DNA from: an uncultured Actinomycetes bacterium
GTDB lineage: Bacteria; Actinomycetota; Actinomycetes; Nanopelagicales; Nanopelagicaceae
Assembly (NCBI GenBank): GCA_903897475.1
Contig: CAIUBS010000031.1
Coordinates: 1-37,778 of the forward strand
DNA length: 37,778 nt
Direction of reading: 5' to 3'
Below the pieces are notes generated by a model, which saw only the letters and a list, made by a program, of their open reading frames with translations, did no database searches and was not told the DNA's origin. Positions 1 to 11,753 of the stretch are shown in pieces. Both the position numbers and the translations under genes were made by a program. The stretch's first letter is position 1. Each line of letters opens with the position of its first letter.

Positions 1-1161
1 ATCATCTCCAATTACTAATGCATACGTAGCGCCGCTCTTATCAGCAGCCTTCATTGCTCCCTTTAATCCCCTATCGCCGTAAGCCATATCGCACTTAATT
101 CCTGCATCTCTAAGTTGTGATAGAAGTTTGAAGCCAAATGATTTAGCTTCATCGGTGATTGGTGCAATAAACAACTCCAGTGGGTTAATATCTAATGGCA
201 AAGTTTTCTCAGCTTTGCATGCCATTAATACTCGATCAACTCCAAGTCCGAAACCGATTCCACTGACATCGGCTCCGCCAAGTGAGCCCATCAATCCGTC
301 ATACCTTCCGCCTCCGCCAATACCAGATTGAGCTCCAAGTAAAGGATGATCGAACTCAAAGGTAGTTCCTGTGTAATAATCCAAACCTCTCACCATTCTT
401 GGGTTAATTTGGTAAGCAATTTTCACAGAATCAAGCAATTCTTTAACTTTCTCAAAATGCGTAGAGCTCTCAGAACTTAAATAATCCAACAGCACTGGAG
501 CTTGTCTCATTTTTAATTTGATCTCATCTCGCTTATCATCGAATAATCTTAAAGGGTTTAGTTTTGCTCGCTCAGCACTTGCCTGATCCAATTCTAAGGT
601 TGAGATAAATTTAACTAAATCTTTACGATGTGCATCTCGGCTCTTGCTATCCCCCAAAGAGGTAATATTTAGCACGTATTGTTTTAATCCTAATTTCTTA
701 AAAGCAGAATCAGCAACCGAAATAACTTCAACATCGATCTCGGGATCGTTGTATCCGATTGCTTCTATTCCCACCTGATAAAACTGTCGATATCGACCAG
801 CTTGTGGTCGCTCTGCCCTAAAGAATGCACCAGAATAGAAAAGCTTTACGGGCAATTGTCCTTTATCCAAGTTGTGCTCAATTACTGCTCGCATCACGCC
901 AGCAGTTCCTTCAGGTCTTAGCGTGATCGATCTTCCACCTCGATCTTCAAATGTATACATTTCTTTGCTGACCACATCGGTAGATTCACCAACACCTCTG
1001 GTAAATACTTCAGTATCTTCGAAAACTGGTAACTCAATAAGGTTATAGCCTGCCAGCTTTGCACTTTGCAATAAAAGATCTCTTACATTTTCAAATTGAT
1101 TTGAATCTGGTGGAAAATATTCACTGACACCTTTGGGGGCTTGGAACTTACTCAACTTCAC
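1..1161 (-). CDS. hisS: Histidyl-tRNA synthetase, 3' end truncated by window edge; GTG start overlapping the stop of the upstream MBL gene (GTGA)
   Basis: Manual reverse translation gives [14 protein letters not shown]...[12 protein letters not shown]...[21 protein letters not shown]...[11 protein letters not shown], with class II aaRS/HisS motifs. Not in the ORF track because it runs off the edge. Confidence 0.93.
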   Translation of the reverse strand, partial: MKLSKFQAPKGVSEYFPPDSNQFENVRDLLLQSAKLAGYNLIELPVFEDTEVFTRGVGESTDVVSKEMYTFEDRGGRSITLRPEGTAGVMRAVIEHNLDKGQLPVKLFYSGAFFRAERPQAGRYRQFYQVGIEAIGYNDPEIDVEVISVADSAFKKLGLKQYVLNITSLGDSKSRDAHRKDLVKFISTLELDQASAERAKLNPLRLFDDKRDEIKLKMRQAPVLLDYLSSESSTHFEKVKELLDSVKIAYQINPRMVRGLDYYTGTTFEFDHPLLGAQSGIGGGGRYDGLMGSLGGADVSGIGFGLGVDRVLMACKAEKTLPLDINPLELFIAPITDEAKSFGFKLLSQLRDAGIKCDMAYGDRGLKGAMKAADKSGATYALVIGDD

Positions 1162-1856
1162 CGCCCCATCTGATCTAAGAAATCGCTCTGCAAGTAAGGG
1201 TTTCTAACTCGCTCTGTTCCAATTGTAGTTTGCCCCCCGTGCCCAGGTAGGACATTTAACTCATCAGGTAGAGTCAAAATTCGATCTTTTAGGGTTTTTT
1301 TCATATCTTGTGCTGAACCAGTAGGTAAATCTGTGCGACCAATACTTCCAGCAAATAGAACATCACCTGATAAAAGTTGCTCATTATTGACCGTAAAAAC
1401 TACAGAGCCTTTTGTATGTCCAGGAGCAAAAATTGATTCAAACTTAAGACCAGCTAATTCGAAGTCTGAAAAATCTTCAAGCTCAACGACTTCGGAGGGT
1501 TCTTTAAATTTATCTGTACCAAAAGCTCTTAAGAGTTGCTCACTGACGCCACCACTATCTAGTGCTCCCATTGGATTGGATAGTAGGAAGCGATCTTCGC
1601 CAGTGATGTATGTTCTCATTGGAATTGATTTCGTTAAAGGTAATACGGAAAAGAAATGATCAAGATGTCCATGAGTTATTAGAACTGCAACTGGTTTCAG
1701 GTTATGGTGATCCAGCTTTTCTTTAATCTCCTTTATTAAGTCTGGCTTGCCTATACCAGGGTCGACAATCACGCACTCTTGACCCGAGCTGGGGGCAATA
1801 ATCCAGCAGTTGGTTTCAAAGTATGCAGCGATAACGCGATCAATTAACATCATCAC
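1158..1856 (-). CDS. MBL-fold (metallo-beta-lactamase superfamily) hydrolase, glyoxalase II-like
   Basis: Contains THGHLDH motif, [14 protein letters not shown] and LPGHGGQT. Confidence 0.9.
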   Translation of the reverse strand: MMMLIDRVIAAYFETNCWIIAPSSGQECVIVDPGIGKPDLIKEIKEKLDHHNLKPVAVLITHGHLDHFFSVLPLTKSIPMRTYITGEDRFLLSNPMGALDSGGVSEQLLRAFGTDKFKEPSEVVELEDFSDFELAGLKFESIFAPGHTKGSVVFTVNNEQLLSGDVLFAGSIGRTDLPTGSAQDMKKTLKDRILTLPDELNVLPGHGGQTTIGTERVRNPYLQSDFLDQMGR

Positions 1857-2025
1857 CCCTATTTATCATCTCTGATCCTGCTTTGGATTTCCCAAATATC
1901 AGGCCACTAGGCTATCTTTTAGCCAGAAATAAACAGGTATTTAGATGCCGCTAGGCCTTTAAATGCAACGCCACCCCATAACGAAAGCTTTTTAAAGCGA
2001 TCGTGCAACGAAAGGTATAACTACT

Positions 2026-3333
2026 ATGGATAATCAAAACGCTTTTAACCTTTCAGGTACTGGGGCCGCGGCAGCACTAATAGGAGATCCTTCAAAGTTT
2101 GGTCGCGTTGGCGAAGACGGAACCGTTTATGTAATCACACCCGCTGGCGATCGAGCCGTAGGTTCATATCCAGGAAAAAGTGCCGACGAGGCGCTCGCAT
2201 ACTTTGTTAAAAAATTTGAGATGGTTGCCTCAGAAGTTGCACTACTAGCGGCCAGAATTAGATCTGGTGCCATGGTTCCAAGTGATGCACACGAGGCAGT
2301 TAATAAGCTTAGAAATCAAATTAAGGATTTAAATGGTGTAGGCGATCTAGTTAATCTTGCAAATTCTTTGGAAAAAATTCCTGCCTTAATCATCGAACAT
2401 GAAGGTGCTTACCAAGCCAAAAAGGCTGCCCAGGCAGCAGAACGCGAGGCACGTAAAGCTGAAGCAACAGCAATTAAAGAAAAAATAGTAGTTGAGGCTG
2501 AATCCCTAGTTGATTCTGTTGCTTGGAAAGCTACAACAGCTCGACTAAAAGAATTGCTTGATGACTGGAAGAAAGCACCGCGTTTAGATAAGAAGGTTGA
2601 CGCAGCACTCTGGAAACGCTTTTCTTCGTCTCGAAATAAGTTTGATAAGAGAAGAAGGACGCATTTCGCCAGCCTAGATTCAGAGCATAAAAAGATAGCC
2701 TCTTCAAAGGAAGTAATAGTAAAAGAGGCTGAAAGCCTTGCAAATTCAAAGGATTGGGTTAACACTGCAAAAAAATACAAAGTGCTTATGGATCAGTGGA
2801 AAGCTTCAGGCCGCGGTAAGAAATCCTCAGATAGCGCATTATGGGCAAGATTCAAGGCTGCACAGGATACATTTTTCTCAGCAAAGAACGCAGACATGGA
2901 AAAGCGCAAGGGATCAATGGCCGAAAATTTAGCTAAACGAGAAGTCATGATCATAGAGTTTGAGGCACTTCTTCCAATCACTGATTTTAGATCAGCAAAA
3001 AATAAGTTTTATGATCTAATGGGTAAATGGCAAAAAATAGGAATGACAGACCGCAAAAAGAGAGCGGCTTTTGACGGTAGAATCAAAAAAGTTGAGGATG
3101 AGATTATTGAATTAGAAAGAAACTTTCAGCGCAAAAGTGATCCAACGGCTAAAGCCCAGGCAAACAAAGTTGTGCAAGGACTTGCCGAAGCAATTGAAAA
3201 TTATGAGAAACAAGCAGAGAAAGCAGAGGCAGCAGGTCAAAGTGCTAAGGCCATGGTCGCTCGTGAAGCCGCAGCTGCTAGAAGAGCTTGGTTAGAACAG
3301 GCCCAAAAAGGGCTTACCGAATTTACTTCTTAG
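2026..3333 (+). CDS. DUF349 domain-containing protein
   Basis: Repeated W-x-x-A/lysine-rich helical modules (ALWKRFSSSRNKFDKRR..., ALWARFKAAQDTFF...) typical of DUF349; located beside rel as in other actinobacteria. Confidence 0.85.
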   Translation: MDNQNAFNLSGTGAAAALIGDPSKFGRVGEDGTVYVITPAGDRAVGSYPGKSADEALAYFVKKFEMVASEVALLAARIRSGAMVPSDAHEAVNKLRNQIKDLNGVGDLVNLANSLEKIPALIIEHEGAYQAKKAAQAAEREARKAEATAIKEKIVVEAESLVDSVAWKATTARLKELLDDWKKAPRLDKKVDAALWKRFSSSRNKFDKRRRTHFASLDSEHKKIASSKEVIVKEAESLANSKDWVNTAKKYKVLMDQWKASGRGKKSSDSALWARFKAAQDTFFSAKNADMEKRKGSMAENLAKREVMIIEFEALLPITDFRSAKNKFYDLMGKWQKIGMTDRKKRAAFDGRIKKVEDEIIELERNFQRKSDPTAKAQANKVVQGLAEAIENYEKQAEKAEAAGQSAKAMVAREAAAARRAWLEQAQKGLTEFTS

Positions 3334-5498
3334 TTATTAAAAACCCTATTAACGTCATAGACGCCCTCGACCGATCTAACTGCCGTTAGAACAGTGTCGA
3401 GATGAGAGGCATCCGCCATCTCAAAGAGAAACCTACTGATAGCCGTTTGATCCTTATTGGTTACCACCGAAGCACTTAGAATATTTACGTGCTGATCTGA
3501 AAGTGCCTTAGTTACATCTGAAAGCAATCTTGCCCTATCTAAAGCTTCTACTTGAATATTAACTAAGAACGTGCTTTTCGCTGAATTATTCCACTTAACA
3601 ACCACTATGCGATCTCCTTGATGAATCCGAAGATCAGCCATGTTTATACAATCACTTCTATGAACAGAGACTCCACTGCCGCGCGTAATAAAGCCAGTTA
3701 TCAAATCTCCAGGAACTGGAGCACAACACCTAGCTAGTTTTACTAAAACATCTTCAGCTCCTTCAACATCAATGCCTGTGACGCTTTTCCTTTCACGTTT
3801 TATTGGAGCTACAAGTGGTGAAAGATCATTCTCTGGATGCGCATCGACTGTTCCAATTAGAACCATCAGTTTTTCAATAATCGAATGGGCGGACACATGT
3901 CCGTTACCAACTGCTTCATACAAGCTTTCAATATCTTCATATCTTAATTCGTGAGCTAACTCCAAGAGCGCATGTCCTCCTAAAATCTTCTGAATAGGCA
4001 ACCCAGCTTTGCGCATTTGTCTGGCAATTGATTCTTGGCCTGCTTCGATTGCCTCTTCTTTTCTCTCTTTAGAAAACCAGGCTTTAATTTTTGAACGCGC
4101 CCGAGATGAAGTAACAAAGTTGAGCCAATCATGGCTAGGCCCGGCATTCAACCCCTTATTAGTAACTACTTCAACAACATCACCATTTACGAGATGGGAT
4201 TCAAGAGGAACTAATTTTCCATTGACCTTTGCACCTACACACTTATTACCAACTTCGGTATGGACTGCATATGCAAAATCAACTGGAGTAGACCCAGAAG
4301 GCAAAGCAATAACACTTCCCTTTGGAGTAAATACAAACACTTCAGGTGTTCGCAAATCATATCTAAGTGTCTCAAGAAAATCAGAAACATCTTCGCTTTC
4401 TTGTTGCCATTCATGTAATTGGCGCAACCACATAACATCTGGCGATGTTCCTGATTTACTATTTTTCTGTTTGTACTTCCAATGCGCTGCAATTCCAAAT
4501 TCAGCTCTAGCGTGCATATCGTAGGTTCGAATCTGAATCTCAACCGCCTTACCGTTTGGACCGATAACAGTTGTATGAAGTGACTGATAGAGATTAAATT
4601 TTGGCATTGCAATGTAATCTTTGAATCTGCCAGGAACTGGGCTCCACCGTGCGTGAATAGATCCTAAAACTCCGTAGCAATCCCTTACTGAATCCACCAA
4701 AATTCTTATTCCAACTAAATCATATATCTCATTAAATTCACGACCTCGTACAACCATTTTTTGGTAGACGCTATAGAAGTGTTTTTTTCTACCGGTAACT
4801 TGGGCAGATATTGATTCCGAATTCAAATCTGCCTTGATTGCTGCTACAACCTCATTTGTTAACAAATCACGTGCGGGAGATCTCTCCCCTACAAGTCGTT
4901 CTATTTCTTCAAACTTTTTCGGCTCAATAACTTTGAATGACAGATCCTCTAGCTCCCATTTAATAGCGTTCATACCAAGTCGATGAGCCAATGGTGCGTA
5001 AATATCGATAGTTTCTCTAGCTTTACGCTTAGCTTTTTCAACATCAATAAATTCCCAAGTTCTGGCATTATGCAGTCGATCGGCTAACTTAATCACTAAT
5101 ACTCTTATATCTCGAGACATTGCTACTACCATTTTTCGAAGTGTCTCTGCTTCAGCAGTAGGTCCGTAAGTTAATTTATCCAATTTAGTTACACCATCGA
5201 CCAAAGACGCAACTTCATCGCCAAACTGATCTTTAATCTGTTCAACTGAGTAAGAAGTATCTTCAACGGTGTCGTGTAGTAATGCCGCCATTACAGTAGG
5301 AAGATCCATTCCTAAATCAATAAGAATCTGAGCCACAGCAACTGGGTGGGTTATGTACTCCTCACCAGATTTTCTTAATTGTCCGGCATGAGCTTTTTCG
5401 GCGGCAATAAAAGCCTTTTCAAGATCTAGTGTTGAAAAACCTGGATGTGATTGCGTTAATCCATCAACTAGCGGCTTTAACAATTCTTTTGTTGTCAT
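3330..5498 (-). CDS. rel: Bifunctional (p)ppGpp synthetase/hydrolase Rel (RelA/SpoT family)
   Basis: HD domain ALLHDTVEDT, synthetase YDLVGIRILVDSVRDCYGVLG, TGS domain VFVFTPKGSVIALP, C-terminal ACT. Confidence 0.96.
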   Translation of the reverse strand: MTTKELLKPLVDGLTQSHPGFSTLDLEKAFIAAEKAHAGQLRKSGEEYITHPVAVAQILIDLGMDLPTVMAALLHDTVEDTSYSVEQIKDQFGDEVASLVDGVTKLDKLTYGPTAEAETLRKMVVAMSRDIRVLVIKLADRLHNARTWEFIDVEKAKRKARETIDIYAPLAHRLGMNAIKWELEDLSFKVIEPKKFEEIERLVGERSPARDLLTNEVVAAIKADLNSESISAQVTGRKKHFYSVYQKMVVRGREFNEIYDLVGIRILVDSVRDCYGVLGSIHARWSPVPGRFKDYIAMPKFNLYQSLHTTVIGPNGKAVEIQIRTYDMHARAEFGIAAHWKYKQKNSKSGTSPDVMWLRQLHEWQQESEDVSDFLETLRYDLRTPEVFVFTPKGSVIALPSGSTPVDFAYAVHTEVGNKCVGAKVNGKLVPLESHLVNGDVVEVVTNKGLNAGPSHDWLNFVTSSRARSKIKAWFSKERKEEAIEAGQESIARQMRKAGLPIQKILGGHALLELAHELRYEDIESLYEAVGNGHVSAHSIIEKLMVLIGTVDAHPENDLSPLVAPIKRERKSVTGIDVEGAEDVLVKLARCCAPVPGDLITGFITRGSGVSVHRSDCINMADLRIHQGDRIVVVKWNNSAKSTFLVNIQVEALDRARLLSDVTKALSDQHVNILSASVVTNKDQTAISRFLFEMADASHLDTVLTAVRSVEGVYDVNRVFNN

Positions 5499-5527
5499 AG
5501 CGCGCTGACCTGCTTTAGTTCAAGTTT

Positions 5528-6577
5528 TTATCGACGGCGATCGCGTTTTGGCTGATTTCTTGGTCCGCGTTCAATTTTAGATTCAGAGGCGGGAGCATTA
5601 ACTACCACCGGCTTATCAGCACGATTTCCAACTCGCTTGGCTAACGCCTTCATAGCCGGTTCACGTTCGCGAAGGCCGGCAAGGATTGGAGTGGCAATAC
5701 ATAAGGATGAGTATGTTCCTGTTGCTAATCCAATAAAGAGGGCTAATGAAAGATCTTTTAAAGTTCCAGCTCCCAATAGTCCGGCACCAACAAATAAAAT
5801 TGAACCTACGGGCAATAAGGCCACTAGTGAGGTGTTAAAGGATCTAACAATAGTTTGATTGACTGCAAGATTTGCAGCCTTTGAGTATGTACTTCGGCCA
5901 CTTGCAACAATGCCTTTAGTATTCTCCCTGACTTTGTCAAAAACTACTACCGTGTCATAAAGTGAATATCCTAAAATTGTTAAGAAACCAATTACGGTAG
6001 CTGGAGTTACCTCAAAACCCACCAAAGCATAAATTCCAACTGTTATAAACACGTCATGGACCACAGCAATTATTGCTGCGAGAGCCATTTTGCCTTCCAG
6101 CACCATTGCAAGATAAATCATTACAACTAGTAGGAATCCAATTAATCCTTGTATAGCTTTCCGGGTGATTTCTTCACCCCAAGAAGGTCCGATAATTTGT
6201 GAATCAATTGAATCAATCGATACCCTAAACTTTGTAGCCAAAGCATTCTCAACGGCCGATTGTTCTGAAGCAGTTAACGCATCAGTTTGAACTCTTACCT
6301 TATCGTTACCAATCTTTTGAATAATTGTTTGGGATTCTATTCCAGCACTTTTTACCGCTTCTTGTGCGCCAGTTATTGAGGCTGAGGGTGTATTAACCGT
6401 AAATGAAGATCCGCCTTTAAACTCAATTCCTAGGTGCAAACCTTGAGTGAAGATAGTAACTGCTGAAAGGATAATCAGCAGAGAGCTAAATGAATACCAA
6501 ATCTTGCGATTGGAAATGAAATCGATTGAGGTCTCACCACGGTATAGACGGCCACCTAAACCTGATAACTTAGACAT
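5528..6577 (-). CDS. secF: Protein translocase subunit SecF
   Basis: IEFKGGSSF, GYSLYDTVVVFDKVREN; adjacent to secD. Confidence 0.96.
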   Translation of the reverse strand: MSKLSGLGGRLYRGETSIDFISNRKIWYSFSSLLIILSAVTIFTQGLHLGIEFKGGSSFTVNTPSASITGAQEAVKSAGIESQTIIQKIGNDKVRVQTDALTASEQSAVENALATKFRVSIDSIDSQIIGPSWGEEITRKAIQGLIGFLLVVMIYLAMVLEGKMALAAIIAVVHDVFITVGIYALVGFEVTPATVIGFLTILGYSLYDTVVVFDKVRENTKGIVASGRSTYSKAANLAVNQTIVRSFNTSLVALLPVGSILFVGAGLLGAGTLKDLSLALFIGLATGTYSSLCIATPILAGLREREPAMKALAKRVGNRADKPVVVNAPASESKIERGPRNQPKRDRRR

Positions 6578-8103
6578 TATTTAGCCTCCAGATTTTCAGT
6601 AGCACGCTTGACTAAACCAGTTGATTTTGATGAAAAGCCAGAAAGTGAATGACCCTCATTAAAGAATGAGAACTTGGCTAAATAAGTCACAAGTGGCTTT
6701 GTAAAGAAGAATACTACGATCAAATCAATAATTGTTGTCAAACCTAATGTAAAGGCAAAACCTCTAACACCGCCTACGGCAAAGAAGTAAAGCATAATTG
6801 CTGCAATCATTGAGACAACGTCAGCAACAATTACCGTTCTTCTTGCTCTAATCCATCCAGTCTCAACTGCTGACTTAATAGATTTTCCTTCGCGAATTTC
6901 ATCGCGAACACGCTCAAAATAAACAATGAATGAATCCGCAGTAATTCCGATTGCCACAATCGCTCCAGCAATACCTGCAAGGGTAAGGGTAAATCCGATC
7001 CACTCACCTAACAGCAAAAATGAAAGTAAAGTCATTGCTGTTGCAATAAGTAATGAACTGACAGAAACTATGCCAAGACCGCGGTAGTAAACAATCGAAT
7101 AAATGAAAACAAGAATTAAGCCAAGAATTCCCGCTATTAAGCCACCTCTTAGTTGCTCTGCGCCTAAGGTTGGTGAAACTTGTTGCACCTCGCCTCGATC
7201 AAAAGCAAGTGGTAAAGCTCCGTACTTCAGTACATTTGCTAGATCTTGTGCATCTAGTTGTGAGAAATTACCAGTAATCTGCGCTGTACCAGTATTTATT
7301 GCTTCATTAATTCTAGGTGCTGAGTAAACCAGACCATCCAAAACGATTGCAGCTTGATTTTGAGGAGCAGGTAGTGAGGTAAGTCGAGAGGTCATCGCGC
7401 CAAACTTGCTAGTTCCCTCGCCATCAAACTCTAAGGTTACATACCAACCTGAAGCACCTTGTGGATCAACTAAAGAGGTAGCCTGAGTTACCTGTTTTCC
7501 AAGAACCTCTGCTGGTGCCAATATATATTTTGCAATACCTCCACGGTCACAACTAACTACAGCCTGTGCTTCATTACCACTTGAGCCACCTTGTCTATTC
7601 TGCGGCAAAGTGCAATCTAAGCTAGCAAATTGAGCACTTAATTCTGGCGTTACACCTGGCGGAAGTGCAGCCGGGTCACTACTTACTGAGGTTGCATTAG
7701 CTGCACCTTCGACCAATACAGGTCTAAATCTAAGTTCTGCTGTCTGACCAACTAGATCTACAATTCTGCGTCCAGTCTCACCCGGAACTGAAATTACGAT
7801 CTGACGATTAGCACCGGTACCTTGAGCTGCTACTTCAGATTCAGCTACACCTAGTGAATTAACGCGCTGACGAATAATTGCTACAGCTTGATCAATCGAC
7901 TCAGATGTGACACTTCCGTTTGCACCAGCTTCAATTCTCGGCTGCAATGTAACGCTGGTGCCACCTTGTAAATCTAGACCTAATTTAAATGAAGTAGCTC
8001 CTATTGCAAATGCTATTCCCGAAAAGGCCAAAATCGAAAGAAGTAAAATTGAGATTGTTCTAAGTGCACGCGATTGCGTGTTTGCGATTTTATTAGCAGA
8101 CAT
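6577..8103 (-). CDS. secD: Protein translocase subunit SecD (ATG at 8103 preferred; ORF track extends to a TTG at 8112)
   Basis: LGLDLQGGTSVTL, GITADSFIVYFERVRDEIREG; a -10-like TAGAAT overlaps the TTG, favouring the ATG. Confidence 0.94.
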   Translation of the reverse strand: MSANKIANTQSRALRTISILLLSILAFSGIAFAIGATSFKLGLDLQGGTSVTLQPRIEAGANGSVTSESIDQAVAIIRQRVNSLGVAESEVAAQGTGANRQIVISVPGETGRRIVDLVGQTAELRFRPVLVEGAANATSVSSDPAALPPGVTPELSAQFASLDCTLPQNRQGGSSGNEAQAVVSCDRGGIAKYILAPAEVLGKQVTQATSLVDPQGASGWYVTLEFDGEGTSKFGAMTSRLTSLPAPQNQAAIVLDGLVYSAPRINEAINTGTAQITGNFSQLDAQDLANVLKYGALPLAFDRGEVQQVSPTLGAEQLRGGLIAGILGLILVFIYSIVYYRGLGIVSVSSLLIATAMTLLSFLLLGEWIGFTLTLAGIAGAIVAIGITADSFIVYFERVRDEIREGKSIKSAVETGWIRARRTVIVADVVSMIAAIMLYFFAVGGVRGFAFTLGLTTIIDLIVVFFFTKPLVTYLAKFSFFNEGHSLSGFSSKSTGLVKRATENLEAK

Positions 8104-8188
8104 GAGAGCCAATTCTATGCTTTCGACACTTTATTGAGAAATCCAGCTAGCGCATAGAAATTTACGCACTAATTCTGAGAGAATTCAC

Positions 8189-9244
8189 CTACTGAGCAAT
8201 GTCAGGATCTTGGTCGAAAAGCGTCGCATCGGTGCCAATTTGTGCAGACAATGGCGGTTTAATACCAAGATGCATCCAGCCTGCAGCAGTTGCAATTCTG
8301 CCCCTTGGAGTTCGGGCCATAAATCCCATTCTTACCAAGAATGGCTCAGCTAGTGATTCGATCGTTTCAATCTCTTCACCCACTGACATTGCCAAAGTTG
8401 AAACACCAACTGGGCCACCATTAAAGTTTTTAACTAAAGCAGTTAAAACCGAATTATCCAATCGATCCAACCCAATCTCATCTACTTCATAAATTTTTAA
8501 CGCAGCATGCGCGTGTTCTATCTTTATAATTTTCTCTCTATTTACTTGAGCATAATCGCGAACTCTTCTTAGCAATCTGTTTGCAACTCTTGGAGTACCT
8601 CTAGACCTAGAGGCAATCTCTAGTATTGCTGGTCCTTCAATTTCAATTTCCAGCAAATCTGCACTTCGCCTAATGATTTGTGCCAACTCATCAGATTCAT
8701 AGAAATCTAACTGCGCTGTAAAACCAAAACGGTCTCTGAGTGGGCTTGGAAGTAATCCGGCTCTAGTTGTAGCTCCTACTAAAGTAAAGTGTGGAAGTTC
8801 TAAAGGAATTGATGTAGCTCCAGCCCCTTTTCCCACTATTACATCAACTCGAAAATCCTCCATTGCCATATAGAGCATCTCTTCTGCGGGCCTAGACATT
8901 CTATGAATTTCATCAATGAATAAAACTTCTCCCTCAACTAACGATGAAAGTATTGATGCTAAATCCCCTGCATGTTGTATAGCAGGACCTGATGTAATTC
9001 GAATTGGAGTACTCATCTCAGATGAGACAATCATGGCTAATGTTGTTTTACCTAAACCTGGTGGTCCAGAAAAAAGTATATGGTCTGCAACCATTGATCG
9101 TTCTTTAGCTGCAGTAAGGAGAAGATCAAGCTGATCTCGCACCCTAAATTGTCCGACAAACTCCTTTAAAGTTTTTGGCCGCAATGCTAGCTCAGCGATT
9201 CTTTCAGCTTCATCCGAACCCGAGTTAATAATTCGTTCACTCAT
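8189..9244 (-). CDS. ruvB: Holliday junction branch migration DNA helicase RuvB
   Basis: [31 protein letters not shown]. Confidence 0.97.
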   Translation of the reverse strand: MSERIINSGSDEAERIAELALRPKTLKEFVGQFRVRDQLDLLLTAAKERSMVADHILFSGPPGLGKTTLAMIVSSEMSTPIRITSGPAIQHAGDLASILSSLVEGEVLFIDEIHRMSRPAEEMLYMAMEDFRVDVIVGKGAGATSIPLELPHFTLVGATTRAGLLPSPLRDRFGFTAQLDFYESDELAQIIRRSADLLEIEIEGPAILEIASRSRGTPRVANRLLRRVRDYAQVNREKIIKIEHAHAALKIYEVDEIGLDRLDNSVLTALVKNFNGGPVGVSTLAMSVGEEIETIESLAEPFLVRMGFMARTPRGRIATAAGWMHLGIKPPLSAQIGTDATLFDQDPDIAQ

Positions 9245-9831
9245 TACTTGTTACTACTAACTTTTAATGCCAATTTCAAAATTTCTGCAGCTGTTAAGTT
9301 GTCAATCTCTGTGCTTTTTGCAACCTGTGAAACCATATTCGCAGCATCCTTGGCTGAGTAACCCAATCCCTCAAGTGCATTTTCGACCTGGTTTTTAAGT
9401 GGATGGTTTTTACTTGTTGCGCCATTAGCAAATTGGGCTACCTTATCTTTTAGTTCAAGCACCAAGCGCTGAGCACCTTTCTTACCAAGACCTGAGAAAG
9501 ATTCAAGTAATTTTAGATTTCCAGAGGATATAGCACTAGCGATCGTAACTGAGTCAGAGCCAGACAAAATAGATTGAGCCACCTTAGGTCCAATGCCAGT
9601 TACAGTAAGAAGTAATTCAAAAAAATCTCTATCTGCTACCTCTAAGAAGCCAAAAAGTGTAAGAGAATCCTCTCGCACCACTAGATATGTATAAAAGTCA
9701 GCTCTACTTCCTATCTTCACTCCCGAGGTAACTCGATTTGGAACCTGGACTAAAATTCCAACGCCACCAACATCAACAACTACAGCGCTAGAAGAGGTGG
9801 ATTTGATAATTCCGGTAATTGAGCTAATCAT
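9244..9831 (-). CDS. ruvA: Holliday junction branch migration protein RuvA
   Basis: [11 protein letters not shown]..., [32 protein letters not shown]. Confidence 0.95.
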   Translation of the reverse strand: MISSITGIIKSTSSSAVVVDVGGVGILVQVPNRVTSGVKIGSRADFYTYLVVREDSLTLFGFLEVADRDFFELLLTVTGIGPKVAQSILSGSDSVTIASAISSGNLKLLESFSGLGKKGAQRLVLELKDKVAQFANGATSKNHPLKNQVENALEGLGYSAKDAANMVSQVAKSTEIDNLTAAEILKLALKVSSNK

Positions 9832-10349
9832 TTTTTCTTAAGCGCCTTTTTCTTTGCATTGGCCAGACGGGCATTTCCTACACCTCGCCAATGATGGCAG
9901 ATAGCAAGGGCCAAAGCATCAGTACTATCGACAGGTTTAGGAATTTCTTTTAATTTGAGCAGTCTCTTTACCATTTGCGCTACCTGTTTTTTATCGGCCC
10001 TCCCCGATCCGGTCACAGCCGCCTTTACCTCGCTGGGTGTATGAATGCCAACAGGTATGCCGTTTTTAGCAGCTAACAACAATGCAACTCCAGCTGCTTG
10101 CCCGGTTGCCATGGCAGTCTTCACATTAAGTTGGGAAAACACTCGCTCTACAGCAATCACATCTGGCTTAAACTTACTAATCCAAAAAGAGATTTCTTTT
10201 TCCAATTCAAGTAATCGAAATTCTAAAGCGGCATCCGGATCAGTTTTAATCACGCCCACACCAACCATCGAAAGATTTTGTGAGCCGGTCGAGTCAACAA
10301 TTCCAATTCCGCATCTAGTTAAGCCAGGATCAATCCCTAAAACTCGCAT
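9828..10349 (-). CDS. ruvC: Crossover junction endodeoxyribonuclease RuvC
   Basis: [53 protein letters not shown]. Confidence 0.96.
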   Translation of the reverse strand: MRVLGIDPGLTRCGIGIVDSTGSQNLSMVGVGVIKTDPDAALEFRLLELEKEISFWISKFKPDVIAVERVFSQLNVKTAMATGQAAGVALLLAAKNGIPVGIHTPSEVKAAVTGSGRADKKQVAQMVKRLLKLKEIPKPVDSTDALALAICHHWRGVGNARLANAKKKALKKK

Positions 10350-10355
10350 AGGTTA

Positions 10356-10361
10356 AGCCTA
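10356..10361 (-). promoter_or_regulatory. Candidate leaderless -10 for ruvC
   Basis: TAGGCT-TAACCT-ATG. Confidence 0.4.
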
Positions 10362-10379
10362 ATCAGCGATAATTATATA

Positions 10380-11135
10380 TTAACTAAGGCTCGCCATTAC
10401 CTCATCTGAAACATCGAAATTACCGTAAACATTTTGCACATCATCTAGCTCTTCAATCGCCTCGATTAATTCGAAAACCTTTTTAGCCGTTTCACCATCA
10501 ATAGGAATTGACATAGTCGGAAGAAAGGAAGTCTCTGCAGAATCGTAATCAATACCAGCCCCCTGAAGTGAGGTTCGCACTGCAACTAGATCTGATGGGG
10601 ATGAAACTACTTCAAATGAGTCACCTAGATCGTTGACCTCTTCTGCACCTGCATCAAGTACAACTTCTAAAATTTTATCCTCAGTAATTTTTCCACCCTG
10701 TTTTGAAATAATCAGCACCCCTTTACGATTAAAGAGATAGGAAACAGATCCAGGATCAGCCATATTGCCGCCGTTACGTGTTACGGCAACTCGAACTTCA
10801 GAGGCAGCTCTATTTCGATTATCAGATAAACACTCAATTAATAAAGCAACACCGCCGGCGGCGTAACCTTCATACATAATGGTTTCCCACTCTTTACCAC
10901 CAGTTTCAAGTCCTGCCCCACGTTTTACTGCACGGTCTATATTGTCAGCAGGTACTGAGTTCTTTTTCGCTTTAGCAATCGCATCAAACAGTGTTGGATT
11001 TCCTGAGATATCAGCACCGCCAGATCTAGCGGAAACTTCAATTGCCTTTATCAATTTCGCGAAATTCTTGGCACGTCTTGAATCAATTATCGCCTTCTTG
11101 TGTTTGGTAGTTGCCCACTTGGAATGACCGCTCAT
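10380..11135 (-). CDS. YebC/PmpR family transcriptional/translational regulator
   Basis: [53 protein letters not shown]. Confidence 0.96.
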   Translation of the reverse strand: MSGHSKWATTKHKKAIIDSRRAKNFAKLIKAIEVSARSGGADISGNPTLFDAIAKAKKNSVPADNIDRAVKRGAGLETGGKEWETIMYEGYAAGGVALLIECLSDNRNRAASEVRVAVTRNGGNMADPGSVSYLFNRKGVLIISKQGGKITEDKILEVVLDAGAEEVNDLGDSFEVVSSPSDLVAVRTSLQGAGIDYDSAETSFLPTMSIPIDGETAKKVFELIEAIEELDDVQNVYGNFDVSDEVMASLS

Positions 11136-11145
11136 TGTTTATCCT

Positions 11146-11751
11146 TTAGAAAGTTGCTAGTTGTTGGCATATGTTTTCTACAAAATATTTATGTACTCGA
11201 TTATCCCCGGTTAATTCAGGATGAAAGGAGGTAGCAAGTAAATTACCCTGACGAACAGCTACAGGGTGATTCACCCCTGCCGGATCAGCCACCTCAGCCA
11301 AAACTTCTACATCTGCACCAACAGACTCAACCCATGGGGCGCGGATAAAGACTGCCCTAATCTTGGGTTCAGTAATTCCTTTAAATTTTAGATCTGTTTC
11401 AAATGAATCTACTTGTCTTCCAAATGCATTTCTTCTAACGACCATATCTATTCCACCAAAACTCTCTTGACCTTCAATTGCATCTTTAATGCTATTAGCA
11501 AGCAAAATCATGCCCGCACAGGATCCGTATGTTGGCATTCCACTCTTTATTCGATCTGAAATTAAATCAAATAGATTAAATGATCTAGCTAACTTGGCGA
11601 TAGTCGTTGATTCTCCACCTGGAATAACTAAACCATCAATACTTTGGATTTCACTTTTAGTTTTCACTGCAAGGGCTTCGACGCCGCAATCACTCAATGA
11701 CTGGATATGTTCACGAACATCACCTTGGAGTGCAAGAACTCCAATTTTCAC
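11146..11751 (-). CDS. pdxT: Pyridoxal 5'-phosphate synthase glutaminase subunit PdxT
   Basis: [43 protein letters not shown]. Confidence 0.96.
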   Translation of the reverse strand: MKIGVLALQGDVREHIQSLSDCGVEALAVKTKSEIQSIDGLVIPGGESTTIAKLARSFNLFDLISDRIKSGMPTYGSCAGMILLANSIKDAIEGQESFGGIDMVVRRNAFGRQVDSFETDLKFKGITEPKIRAVFIRAPWVESVGADVEVLAEVADPAGVNHPVAVRQGNLLATSFHPELTGDNRVHKYFVENICQQLATF

Positions 11752-11753
11752 AA

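Noticed and set aside
128-331. 67 aa plus-strand ORF
   Set aside because: Antisense to hisS; no domain or promoter signal.
1910-1925. GGCTA-TCTTT-TAGCC hairpin between MBL hydrolase and DUF349 genes
   Set aside because: Only a 5 bp stem in a divergent intergenic region and no following U-tract; not a convincing terminator or operator.
4009-4524. 171 aa plus-strand ORF
   Set aside because: Antisense to the well-conserved rel coding sequence; no recognisable domain.
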